A DNA stretch of 64,000 nucleotides from Synchiropus splendidus (lineage: Eukaryota; Chordata; Actinopteri; Syngnathiformes; Callionymidae), in assembly GCF_027744825.2 (NCBI RefSeq), contig NC_071343.1, positions 13,936,366 to 14,000,365 of the forward strand, in the 5' to 3' direction. The notes beneath the pieces were generated by a model. That model saw only the letters and a list, made by a program, of their open reading frames with translations, ran no database searches and was not told where the DNA came from. The translations under genes were made by a program, and so were the position numbers. The stretch's first letter is position 1. Every line of letters starts with the position of its first letter. Shown here piece after piece: positions 50,825 to 62,249 of this stretch.

Positions 50825-51113
50825 TACACGTAACATCCGACTTACGACCGGGATCAGTTCCGACCAACCAGTCGTACGTCAGATTGGACATAAGTGGAAT
50901 GCCATTCAAAATGGCCGACGCGAGGGTTATAGGTGCTACTGTAGTGGTAGATCACTGTGTGAGAGTGAGATGCTGGGATACTGTGCTGCCGTAACTGTCG
51001 TAAGCGCGTTGCCGGACACTGAATAAAAAATAAATAAATAAGCACCTGCTGGCCATAGTTCGAACTACGGGTGGACGTAAGTCAAGCAGGTCATAAGTCG
51101 GATGCTACCTGTA
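50825..51113. mobile_element. Dispersed TA-flanked miniature element, copy 3 (best preserved)
   Basis: Left end TACACGTAACATCCGACTTA, right end the inverse of TACAGGTAGCATCCGACTTA; about 24-bp terminal inverted repeats with flanking TA, as in Tc1/mariner/pogo-type MITEs. 289 bp, noncoding. Confidence 0.88.
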
Positions 51114-51904
51114 TTTATTTTCTCATTGTATCTCCCATTGTGTCCCTATTAGCTGCGACTTGTTGGGAATCCACTCAGACTGAAGTATTCGCATGTCTCC
51201 TCGGAACCAGATCACCACTAGCGTATTTCGTAAATTGTACCCTGAACTCACATCAGAATACACGCTATCGACTGACACAGGTACTGACCACTGCAAAGCC
51301 CCAGCTAACTAGCTTCATGGTCTCACATTTCGACTGCAATTGTCCTCCATATTCTCCAACACAGCAGAATAGAAACGTGCGATCCAATCGCCCGAGCGGT
51401 GCCAACACATGAACCATGTGTGTCTCCTCTCTTGGACGTGAGCTCGGTCCCCTGAAGCCGCCGACTTCTCCTCAAAATCTCCGCGCAGCACCGACTGGTG
51501 GTGCAGAAGCTCTGGTGATTAGCATGCAGTAATGATGGTGACGGTGGTCCATTGTTCCAACACCTCCCTCTCCTCCGCTCCAATCTGTCACCGCCCGAGC
51601 TGCCTCAAATGCTCCCTCCACAAATGAGATGGATAATTAGTTGCCCCTCTCCGACGCCGCACTCTTCTCACCCCTGATTGCTTTCACCTTCCTGCTCCTG
51701 GCAATTTTGACACCTCGTAATCAGCCTGCGACTTCCACGTCTCCATCCATATCGCTCCCTCTCTTTTTTAGCTCTCCCCAAAAGTCTGACCGTGATCGCT
51801 CAACCTTTTTTTTTCTTGTCAAAATGCATTTGAAAGGAGAAAAAAAATATATATAAAAAAAATATATATATACAGTATATATTTAAAAATGAACGAAAAC
51901 ACAC

Positions 51905-52260
51905 ACACATATATAATGTAACATTTTTTTATATTCTGAAATTATATTTATTTCCATACGTGTCCATTAGAATTGCATGGCCTGACTTGATATTGTTTTC
52001 GTTCATTTTTTTCCTCGAGTTACAGCTCCAAATTCTTTGGGATTTGGGAGTTTTTTTCAACATGATCTTGACTTTCAATGTATCATAATTGGACTCGTGT
52101 TCTGATGCAGAATTTCTGTTTTCAAATCACATTCCATTTAGTAACATCCATATAATATCAATGGTAGTTTCTGTCTTGTTCCTCATTATTAATCCTCATA
52201 ATTTGAAGTTTTTCAGATCATGTCAAATGATAATAATATGATAATAATATTTTTGTTGTT
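51905..52260. repeat. Direct repeat, left copy
   Basis: About 320 bp sharing long blocks (TTATTTCCATA, TTTCTGTTTTCAAATCACAT, TTAATCCTCATAATTTGAAG) with 53645-53950. The two copies lie 1.7 kb apart and enclose a tandem array. Confidence 0.82.
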
Positions 52261-52262
52261 GT

Positions 52263-52856
52263 TTGTTTTATACCATATCTACATTGCTTGCTAAAATATT
52301 TTTATTTTATTATTATTTTCCTTTATGTCCTTCCTCTTCCCTTATGCGCCATCAGTCTTCTTAAATTCGGAAAGTGTTTGATAAAGATAAAAAAAAAAGA
52401 TACATACATTATTCCCATTACATCTCTTGTACTTTGAGGCTGTCATTGTCTCTCCCATATGTGTAATATTAAACATATATCTTGGTTTTATATCAGGGCT
52501 ACATTGCTTGCTAAAATATTTTTAACATGAAATCATTTTCCTTTATGTCCTTCCTCTTCCTTTATGTGCCATCAGTCTTCTTAAATACAGAAAGTGTTTG
52601 ATAAAGATTAAAAATATATATATATACATTATTCCCCCTACATACATTATTCCCATTACATCTCTTGTACTTTGAGACTGTCATTTTCTCCCCCATATGT
52701 GTAATATTAAACATATATTTTTGTTTTATACCATGGCTACATTGCTCGCTAAAATATTTTTAACATGAATATATTGTCCTTTATGTCCTTCCTCTTCCTT
52801 TATGCGCCACCAGTCTTCTTAAACACGGGAAGTGTCAGATAAATATAAAAAAATAA
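52263..52856. repeat. Tandem repeat, about 2.5 units of 220-240 bp
   Basis: Units begin near 52266, 52488 and 52726, each with CTACATTGCTTGCTAAAATA, TCCTTTATGTCCTTCCTCTT and GCCATCAGTCTTCTTAAA; the third is partial. Confidence 0.88.
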
Positions 52857-53644
52857 AAATAAAAAACACAACCCCGGGGGTGGAAAAGAGCTGTTTTCCT
52901 TCCCACCGTGGCAAACAGACTGGAGGAATGGCTGCTGTCAGAGCAAGTTTGCTCTCCTAACTAACAATGAATGACAAGATAATTATGAGCCAGCAGCTGT
53001 TGTGGATCCCAGAGAGAGACTGAGGCAGGCTGTGGACTTCAACTCTGTCCAGACTCACAAGAGAAGCTTCATTAGTGAGAATCACTCGCCAGTAAATTCT
53101 CCACTCCACGTTGTGTGGCTGAACGTTAGGTGGCTATTAAAACACTGTGTTTGGCACACGGCGATCCTCCACCAGCTCGCAGCTAATTAGTCAGGATTGT
53201 TCTTTGCTATTTATGAACGCAGCTCGGCGCCAGCGTCGGCTTTAAGCGCTCGCAGCACTATTTTGTCCTTAAGATATTCCTAATATCTCTCAGGTCATTG
53301 TCTTGACTTCACATCAGCAGCAGAAGGTGCGAACAGCATTGTTAGCTGCAGCCTTTGTTTGTGAGGAAGAGAGTCAGTCATGAATTCTCCGGTAACTCCT
53401 CAGACATATGGCGCACCAACTTTTCAAATGACATTCAGAGTTGGACAGGTTTCAGGGTTGCCTCTGCCTTTGACCACGCCCAGCTACAGCTGAGGGCTTG
53501 TCCACTCACTGGTCTTCTAATGCTCAACATAGGGCAGAGCCACGGAGCACGTCCACACTAGTGACAGTGAGTTGAGACGCGTCACTATCCTCTTGTTTTG
53601 CTCAGAAGTTAGGGGACCATGCTGCTCAACAAAAAAACTAAACT

Positions 53645-53950
53645 AAATTATATTCTCAAATGATATTTATTTCCATAAGCGTCCATTAAAATTGCATGCC
53701 CTGACTTTATATTGTTTTGTTCATTTTTCTCATAAGTTATAGCTCAGAATTCTTTGGAATTTTCATGTTTATTTGAATATGACCTTGGCTTTCTATGTAT
53801 TGTAATTTGCAGAATTTCTGTTTTCAAATCACATTCCATTTAATAACATCCATATTATTTCAACGGTAATTTCTGTCTTATTCTTATTATTAATCCTCAT
53901 AATTTGAAGTTTTACTGATCATATCAAATTATAATTTCTTATTATAAATT
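53645..53950. repeat. Direct repeat, right copy
   Basis: Diverged copy of 51930-52230 in the same orientation, with several small deletions. Confidence 0.82.
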
Positions 53951-54028
53951 CAAATGTATTATAATTCATTATAATTTGTAATATGTCGTCTCACGTTACC
54001 GAAAACCATTCCAGCTGGAGTAAATATC

Positions 54029-54034
54029 TTTATT
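54029..54034 (-). terminator. tank: Candidate poly(A) signal of tank
   Basis: AATAAA on the minus strand about 216 nt after the stop codon; the first such hexamer seen downstream. Confidence 0.45.
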
Positions 54035-54249
54035 TTAGTACATTTGTCACTCAGTAAAAATCTAAACAGTGACATTAGAAAAATAAAACAGGGGTGTGGT
54101 TGTACCATCGATTCTTTATATTAAATAAACTGATTCAAGTGTCAATGCAGTGTTGAGTCGCCGTACTTCAGCCGAGGCCGAGCGCCGCACCCGCACAGAA
54201 AGTCCTGAAGGCGCTGGGGTCTCGGCCCGCTCAGTCTCAGCCCGCGGCG

Positions 54250-54429
54250 TCATATATCGGCCTCGCTTTTCGGCGAGAAATGTGAGTAGAGGTGGCTGTT
54301 CATGCACTCCTGAGGCACGATGGCATGACAGAACTCACATTTATCCGGGCTGCTGCTGCTCGGCAGCGATGACGACGACGACTCTGTCTCCACGTCTGCA
54401 CTGTGACACGGTTTGGGTCTCCAGAGTGG
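54250..54429 (-). CDS. tank: tank terminal exon with zinc finger (residues 284-342, stop)
   Basis: Acceptor TGCTGCAG, then PLWRPKPCHSADVETESS, a Ser run, and DKCEFCHAIVPQECMNSHL with YSHF; TGA at 54250-54252. The finger is C-x2-C-x11-H-x3-H; the human one, as recalled, has about 16 residues in the middle. Confidence 0.93.
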   Translation of the reverse strand, partial: PLWRPKPCHSADVETESSSSSLPSSSSPDKCEFCHAIVPQECMNSHLYSHFSPKSEADI

Positions 54430-57400
54430 CTGCAGCAGGAGGACAGAAATCATCTTATGAAATTATTATGCTTTCAACCACATGGTAAAATGAATAATTA
54501 TTTATTATACACTGTTCAGAACATCTAGTTTTTTGTTTTTAAACATGCAGTGGTTAGTGCTGCAGCCTCGAGAGTTTTTCCCTGTGCAAGTGTGGGTTTC
54601 CTCCAGGCACTCTGGTTTCCTCCCACAGTCCGAAACAGAGGTTAATTGATATCTCTGTGTTGTCTATAGGCATAAGGCTTCACTGCGATGAACCCGTGAA
54701 CCATCCAACATGCATCCCACCTCCAGCCCAGCTAGCTGGGATCAACCTCAGCATCAACATTGGCGGAATAAAACATAAGCACCAGTAATTCCATCATGAA
54801 TTTTAAGGGTCCATTACATGTCATACATGTGTTTTCTGCTGCATATTGAAACTCTATTCAAGCTATTTTACACACTGGGGCGTCAAAACAAAAAAACAAA
54901 ACAAAAATGCTATTATCATGCTTAACAAGGTAGTACTACATATGAGTAGTAAGTAGTGAAAAACAATTATAAAACAAAGTTTTATAATAATGTGAGTAGT
55001 AGTTTATAAACACAGCATTGAGGGATTAAATGTGCTGTCAAGTGATGGACGTAGAATGTAAAAAATTCAGTTCATAAGGTGTCGTGTCATAGAGGGTTAT
55101 GAAGTGCCGAGCTCAATATGAAGCTCCATTTTTAAGGCAAAATGTAGGTTCTGTCTGTGTTATATAACAAACCTCTTCTCTTACACAAATCTACCTCACG
55201 TCTTATCCATAACAGCACCAATAATTAGTGGCTGTTCTTCTGAAAATAGATTGGAAATTTGGCAAAACGTCTGCGAGACCATTCGTCAGGTAACCTCCTT
55301 TATCTATATTTATCATTCACAAATCTTCTCTAAATCTCAAATTAGCGAAGCATCAAACGGTGTCAGCAGATTCTGACAGTGTTGTGCGCTTCCATCTGGT
55401 TCACACATTCTCCTCAAATATGCCAAATTGAAACCGAGCCTCCCTCGTTTAATAAAAATAACAGCAGTCGTAACAGTGGTATCGGAGCAGACGCACCTAC
55501 AAACTACTGTTTGTGAATGCTGAGTGAAGCTCCCGCGCTCACCTGACTCCTGGGTGCAAACATCTTTTTGTCATCCCTCTCATGCTGCCATGCTACTGCT
55601 GAGCACTATCACTGTTGAGCACTTGAGCGTACCGTGGTAGTTGCTCACCAAAAAAACAACAACTGGAAAATACTTTTTAAAGTAGAAGTTATTACATGAA
55701 TATATATTGTCCATATTCAACTCCAGTCCTGGTCCGAATATCATGTAAACAGAGCTTTCATTACTTTTCATGAAACAACTTCATTGTCCAAAAAACTACT
55801 GGGATACATTTAGATCTTTGCTTCAGATTTGTTTTTCATAAACAGCTACTGCCTTGCTCAAAGGCACCATTTTCTTGCCCTTATTCCCCTTATGAGGTCG
55901 GATGGTGCAAGAGGCAGGGGACACCCTGGAAAGGCTGCCAGTCGATCACGACAACCGCACATCACTGCATGTTCCAACCTTTTAAACCTTTGCAATGAAC
56001 AGAAACAAAAGAGTTTGTGTGTTTCCCTCAGGCAGAACGGGAGCTCTGGTGTTGCATTGCCAAACAGAATAGATTTTTCTGGAGGTGGCACGGTTACACT
56101 CCTCGAGTAAGAGACCAATCACAAACTGATAATTTGTTACTCGTTTTCATCAGACATGTGTGCGTGTGATTCTCACCTGCTGGGGCCCTCTCACACTCTC
56201 CTGGGAGAGCGAGGGCGATGTGGAGTGGGAGGGGAATGCGGGGAAGACAAAAGGCACCGCCAGTTCTATGTGCTCCTCCTCCTCCGTCCCTGTGGCGGCG
56301 ACCATCGCCTGAGGTTTCCTCACGGCCATGTTGGGACCCACGTTTCGCTCCGGGGTGCTGTTCAGGAAGTCGTACTCGCTGTCCTCATTTGGCGGGAATT
56401 TGACGCTGAGTTTGGTGAGAGAGTCTACCAGGTCTCGGTCGTCGGGGCTGGCGCCGCGAGACGCCAGGGACGTGGGTGGGAGTGGGATGTCCGCCGCCGA
56501 CCTCAGCGTGGTGGTGAATGGCGTCTCGGACTCGGCGGTGCGATCGGTGCACTGGATGGGCATGGAGAAGCGCTGATCTGTGGGACAGCAGGACAGTTGG
56601 GGAAAGTAAGAAACGCTTCCTGGGAAAAACGAGAAATTTCATGTCAATATATAACTCCACGCACTACAATGAATCAATACATTTATGGATAAATCACTGG
56701 CTTTTGTCGCACGTCAACCAGCCTCATTCATTTCAATGTTTTCTTGCTGTCATTCATTGGTTAAAAACATAAAAATTCAGGAGGTCATTTTCAATAATTC
56801 CACCAAAATATGAGGCGAACATATCAATAAGACTGTTGTTATTCAGCAGGGTCATCACTGAAGCCAGTTAGTTCACCACTGAAAACATTAATAATGATAT
56901 TTCATTCTATCACATGAAGAATTGAAGCACATATCAACCAATAATAATACAATTACAAGCTTATTAACTGTTCATAAACAATAGGTGCTGACCCTTCCCA
57001 TCCTAAGGTAGATATCACACTGCACAGTTGCACTGAACAAGATGCTAAGTTGCACTGTATAATGAGCTGCTAATACACATACAAATAAGTAGTTTATTAA
57101 TTTTACTCAGGTACAAAAGGCACATTAATAACATTAAATTAGAACTGTTTTTATTTTTTAAAACTTACTTTTCAAACGTCGCTATAGATAAAAATAAATA
57201 TTTGACACTGTGAGTCTTTTATTTCACTATGTTACAGCCTCATATTTCACCTTTTTCCAACAGAGGTTTGGAAAGATTCACGTTTTACACGCAGCAATAA
57301 GTTGAAGGCCCACTTAAGCCGCAACTCGCGCAGCTTTGACAGTTATGAAAACACAGGAGCACAAAAACAGCATGTGATACGATCGACTTTACCGTTCGAG

Positions 57401-59111
57401 GTTTCATTTCTCCCATGGAATTTCTTTAAGTGATCTTTCTGCCGTCGAGACAGAAACTGAATCTGCCGGAATTTCCCTTGAATCGCTTCGAAAGCCTCCA
57501 GCATGTCCTGACTGCCACACAGCAGGTAGATATTATCACACAAGTGCTTCGTGGTTACATTGAATCTGCATCGGTTTAGAGACCTACTACTTAATGTTGC
57601 TGTGAACTGGCGGCACGACAGGAGCAACTGGAATTGCAGCCTGGAGAAATAAGAAAAACACACTTAAAAGAGAAAAAAATATAATCAAGAGGCATTGAAT
57701 GCAAATGCAGATAAACATTATTTTCTGCATCCTAGCAGTGACAGCAATTAATAACATTTTCATGCTTGCATTGTGTAGATGTGAAAATGTTGAATAACTG
57801 CTCAACTATAAGAATTGGGGGGAGGTAGGGAGTGTGCAATATCAGTGCTATATATTATCCACCAGAGGGTACTGCTGAACCACTTTTGCTCACAGGCTGA
57901 CCGTCACGGGACGCACATTTCACTTTCGTTGTCCGTATTGTTTCAAATGCTGCGATTAGAGCCCACAAAAGAAGGACACTCCATATCCAAAACACTTATA
58001 ATCTATTGATTAACAAGTGTTTTTAATCAAATGAAAATACTCATAAGTGTATAAAAGTACGTTTATAGTAATGTAGTGGGTTGTTTTTTATTCATCATGC
58101 ACCAAGCCAAGACAAATGCACAGGATTATGGACTAATGTTTTGACTAAATGAATACTATGAGAATCAAAATATGACTATACCACAGAACGTCTTTAACAC
58201 TCACAATAATTTTGCTTTATGAAGAAAGGCAAATGAAAGCATAATGAAGTACATAACAGCTCCAAAGAAGGTCTCAATATATTAAGAATAAACTACAAGA
58301 AAGACACGGTTGTCATTACTGTGTCGTTACTTCTAGAACCATTATCATGTGGATGCCTTATCTGAGCGATAATAGATTACAAATAATCGACAAACAATGA
58401 TCATGCTATCTTAAGTGACTGCGAGAAATTTGGTCCATAAAAAGAACACCTGGTTTCAGTATCAGAAGTTGGACTTGTTCTTGGCTCAGTCTCTCTGTGT
58501 GAGTGTCCTACTTCCTTGGATTTATGTGTGTCCTATGATCAATGATTAATCTAAAGCAGTTTGCAGTGAACTTCCCGAACTTTCCGCGCAGCTCCTAAGC
58601 AACAAATAGTCCTACCGGATACTGTGTGTTCTGAAAGGCAGCGGCGGCATCAGCCAGATGGTTGCAGGGGTCGCAGGGCATCTTGTCTTCCAAAATAGTA
58701 AGAATTCACATTATAGTTAGAAATCTCCTGTTAAACGTGGTTACACGTCATTTAGAGCATGTCGATGACTCGGGAGAATAGCAGTGGAGTATGGGGAGAA
58801 TTCATCCCCGGCTCACCTGATGGTTTCGTCGCTGCTAACAACTGAGCCTCAAGAACAGAAATCAGTTGCTGCTGGTCCTCGATCTGCTTTTGAAGTTTCT
58901 GCGTGTAGCGCTCGTAGTACTCAGTCTGGACGACACACACAGGATTTGCCTTAACAATCCGATTCTCCGCGGTTTCTCTGCAAACATCTTAATTTGATGT
59001 TGACCTGGTTACCATTTGCTGCAGTTCCTTCTTGGCGTTATCCTTCTCGATGGAGACCTGACGATACGCCTCAAAAGCTCTGTTGAGTTGGTCTCCAATG
59101 TTCCTCTCCAT
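54250..59111 (-). CDS. tank: TRAF family member-associated NF-kB activator, seven coding exons
   Basis: TANK is a cytosolic adaptor that binds TRAF2/3 and the kinases TBK1/IKKe and tunes NF-kB and interferon signalling. Seven exons join into 1029 nt, 342 residues (human 425). Visible: N-terminal coiled coil (about 1-66; MERNIGDQLNRAFEAYRQ, KLQKQIEDQQQLISVLEAQ); the block GKFRQIQFLSRRQKDHLKK near 117-138, like the human LAKAQKDHLSKL region; the TRAF-binding motif PIQCTD at about 156-161; KLSVKFPPNEDSEYDFLNSTPER; RGPQQPLWRP; and a C-terminal zinc finger CEFC...HLYSH. Order and orientation relative to tbr1 match human TANK. Short exons 3 and 4 are less certain, but phases agree throughout. Confidence 0.93.
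54430..56176 (-). other. tank: tank last intron (1.75 kb)
   Basis: AT-rich, with several short A runs; no exon or repeat recognised on either strand. Confidence 0.7.
56177..56577 (-). CDS. tank: tank coding exon 6 with TRAF-binding motif (residues 150-283)
   Basis: Acceptor TCCCACAG, then QRFSMPIQCTDRTAES. PIQCTD is the known TRAF2/3-binding core of TANK. Continues LVDSLTKLSVKFPPNED and FLNSTPERNVG, and ends SVRGPQQ; donor GTGAGA. Largest exon, 401 nt. Confidence 0.95.
57393..57511 (-). CDS. tank: tank coding exon 5 (residues 110-150)
   Basis: Acceptor TGTGGCAG, then QDMLEAFEAIQGKFRQI, FLSRRQKDHLKKFHGRN; donor GGTAAAG. QKDHL is shared with human TANK. Confidence 0.88.
57591..57640 (-). CDS. 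tank: tank coding exon 4 (residues 94-110), tentative
   Basis: Reads AAIPVAPVVPPVHSNI with AA of the next codon; acceptor TTCTCCAG after a strong pyrimidine tract, donor GTAGTA. Pro/Val-rich linker, 50 nt, phase consistent. Confidence 0.62.
58616..58686 (-). CDS. tank: tank coding exon 3 (residues 70-93), tentative
   Basis: Reads DKMPCDPCNHLADAAAAF and QNTQYP; phase-compatible with both neighbours; donor GTAGGA. The acceptor TTTTGGAAG has a weak pyrimidine tract, and the peptide has no obvious counterpart in human TANK. Confidence 0.6.
58817..58925 (-). CDS. tank: tank coding exon 2, coiled coil (residues 34-70)
   Basis: Acceptor GTCCAG, then TEYYERYTQKLQKQIEDQQ, LISVLEAQLLAATKPS; donor GGTGAGC. 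Heptad-like leucine/glutamine pattern of the dimerising coiled coil. Confidence 0.92.
59013..59111 (-). CDS. tank: tank coding exon 1 (residues 1-33)
   Basis: ATG at 59111, encoding MERNIGDQLNRAFEAYRQ and EKDNAKKELQQM; donor GTAACC. Equivalent to human MDKNIGEQLNKAYEAFRQ. A plausible acceptor for a 5' UTR exon, CTCCGTCAG, lies about 25 nt upstream of the ATG. Confidence 0.93.
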
Positions 59112-62100
59112 GCCGTCTTCTCCACGGTCATCACTGACGGAGAAGACATGAGCCCTGGAGCACAGGTCAGATCCCAAAATATGTTATGAGTGTTGCCATA
59201 CAAAGCTTTGTCCACTTAAATACTGGGTAAAATTATTTAAATACATTGTAAATGATCGATTTCTTTTTCTGTTTCTGTGCCATGTATGTGAAAGCAACCT
59301 TTTTACCCACCTATGTTTCATTTTTGCAGTACGATTAACAAGTCATTTTTTTTTATTATCACCTCGAAAAGCTCTTATTTTCTCCTTATTCTTATTTTAT
59401 CTCATTAATTGTGCCTTTTATACATTTTACTATGGAAAATTTCTTTAAAATACAATGATTTCATTCAACTTAAGCATAAAAAACATTCTTAAAGTTGCCA
59501 GCTATTTTTTAAATAAATCTAATTTAGTATATATTCATTTTATTGTGTCATTAAATGTACATTTTTAATGAAAATATATGAACATACAGTTTTCCACTCA
59601 GCCTTCAATGGATTTAAATTTTTCTCATTTCATTTACAGACATAACCAGTTTAATAACATATTTATTCATACAATTTTTTATATAATGTGTAGTGTAATT
59701 ACAATTCAAATTGTATTAATCAAATATTTAGATAATAATATTAATGTCAAACAAATCCCAACTGACTTTTTTTATCACATTATTTTTTTATTTTAATTTA
59801 GTTAAAAAAGAATTGCCTCACTTTAACTAGGGAGACGCAAGTGGATCATTTTGGCCATGGAATTTTACTGAGTGTGCATTGATGATTTGCGGACTATCTA
59901 ATCCCATCTGGCCCTAGACTTGTGTTTACGTATATATGTGAATCATTCAATCAGTCAATGAGAGCAAATACTTCTCATTCGTAATCGTCCACAGTACGAT
60001 TGTCTTTGACACACCTGATGTTTCGCTCCTCTCATATTCTTGCAAACACAGCAGTCCTCAGTTCCACTAACTAGATGAAACCATTTCACACACTGCAGTA
60101 TATTTACTAGTAGGCAAGTAAAAAAACTCTAGTAGCAGAAAAATAAATGTAATGAACATGCAGCCACATGTAATGAAACATATTATTAATGCAAAGATTT
60201 GCATTATTCCACCACAAACACGACCAGCTGGGTTTGCTGCCTTCGATGGCGAATAATGGCTCTCACCAGGGGCCATTTTGTGTTGATCTAACAGCTCAGT
60301 GCTTCAGTTTTCATTACTAAAGGTCAAGCATCAAAAGTGAATTTTGTATTTGGGGTTTACTACAAAAGTAGTTGTGTAGAACGACTGCACAGCACTTGGG
60401 TTGGTGGCACCATTTATTTATCTAGTCTCACTTTCCTTCTGTGAGAGTTGGCAGCACCATCAGGTAGATCTACCCAAGGTTCACAACTTGAAATGTCGAC
60501 CAGCAGCATCTTCTTAACATCTAATACAAGGAGTCTGAAAAAGGTTTAACCAAACTATGTTTTGCAAGATGCTAAATTAATTCCGTCACCGTGGAGAAGT
60601 GTCATAAATACATACACAAACGCATGCTGCCCACCGCATCACTTGCCTCATTATCTCGACGCCATCCACTCAGCCTTTATTAAGTGATAATTCCCCGAAT
60701 CATTTCATCGTCTGTGATCAGTCTGCTATGAAAATAGTCGTTGGTTACAGCTCCCTCACACACCTTTTGCTCGTCTATCCTCCAATACATCTCACATTTA
60801 CGAGATGATTCTGTGAGACGCGGCTGATGGTTCTCTCACATGCACACACAATTTCCTTCCTTCTAAAAAACAATGATTAACCAGTGCACACACAAAAAAC
60901 TCAATGATGTAAAAAAATATATATATATAATAATATGCACTTGTGTTTGACACCGAAGTTGTTCTTTGAAGGAAGGAACAAACTTCCTATTTTGTGAGAC
61001 AACTTCCTAACGTGTTTGCCATTAAATGTTGGCCTGCGAAAGTGTTAATGTATATAAGGCCTGACTTTGATTCACTCAGTCACTGATTCTTCCGGTCTTG
61101 TGCGACAAAAGAACACGGTGTACCAAGACCACCCCGTCTGCCCATGAGTGTATTGAAATTAAGAGGTGGAATATTGATGATGTATCATTCCAAAAATGTA
61201 TTGATTTTTCTGCACTGCTCTAGTTTTCAGTAAGGTCATGCCAGTGCGCTTTATTCCACCCACACACACACACACAGACTTTTCAGCGGCTTGCAAAATT
61301 GCAACACACAGCTTCCAAGTCTGTGTTTTCCTATATTGCAAACCATTGCCAGAGTTCTCCTTCAAAATGGGCAAAAAAAGTGATTAAAACTAGAGAAAAT
61401 TTATTTTGAATTGGTTGACCTTAGTCGATTACCAATCTAAATGCTGCGTAAAACCCTGGATATTTATGCCAATACAGCTGTACACTATTAATGTAACTTC
61501 ATGTTCGCAAACAAATGTAAATGACGCTCATGCATGAATTAATTTTAGAGCGTATGCGAAAGCTACAGAATTGCATAATCCTGTTCAAAACAAATTCCTT
61601 TCTTGTAATCTCAACACATTTTTTTTCTAGATCATAGACACCGGCATTCGGCCTACAACACGTCAACATCACATTTATTTTCAATTTAGTAATTTTAGGT
61701 TTTGCATTGACTGCACACAAATCACATCAAGAAATTATTAAATACTGATATGAGCTTGAATAACCTGCCTTGCTTAAGCTTGTTTGTCCTCTCTTTCATA
61801 ATGGTGTTTTGCTGACATTATAGCTATGAGAAAAATGTTAACCCTGCCTGCACTAACCCTGTATATGTACATGCGTTCTTACATTTCTTCTGAACGTGTT
61901 GCATTAGAATTCTGCCCATTTCCGTTCTGATCTATAGACTAACCACGATAACAATATGGCCACAGTTAAAATATGCAGTCAAGGAAACCAAAATGGCACG
62001 AACCAAATAACTATTTATTATTTTACTAACATTGTTCTGCAAAACATCTCAATTGATTTGAGATTTGTGTTTTCGTTAATGAATTTAATGTCAATATTAA

Positions 62101-62249
62101 TGAATACATTGCAGTGGAGAACTGTAAAATAAAACATATTTATTTATGTTAAGTTCCTCCCTTTCGACTTTTACTTGCATCTGATAAGCTTGTCGTCACA
62201 TGAAAGTGATATTACACTTTACAGCGCTACTACATTTCGTTTTAGAAGC
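59112..62249 (-). other. tank: Probable tank 5' intron
   Basis: About 3.1 kb, AT-rich, between the coding start and the CpG-richer promoter region. CA run at 61261-61276 and a TA run near 60918. No coding exon seen. Confidence 0.5.

Larger units (their letters stand above)
51114..54028. other. Repeat-rich intergenic DNA downstream of tank
   Basis: Besides the direct and tandem repeats listed, 51.2-51.8 and 52.86-53.6 kb are unique-looking sequence of moderate GC without recognised genes. Confidence 0.5.
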
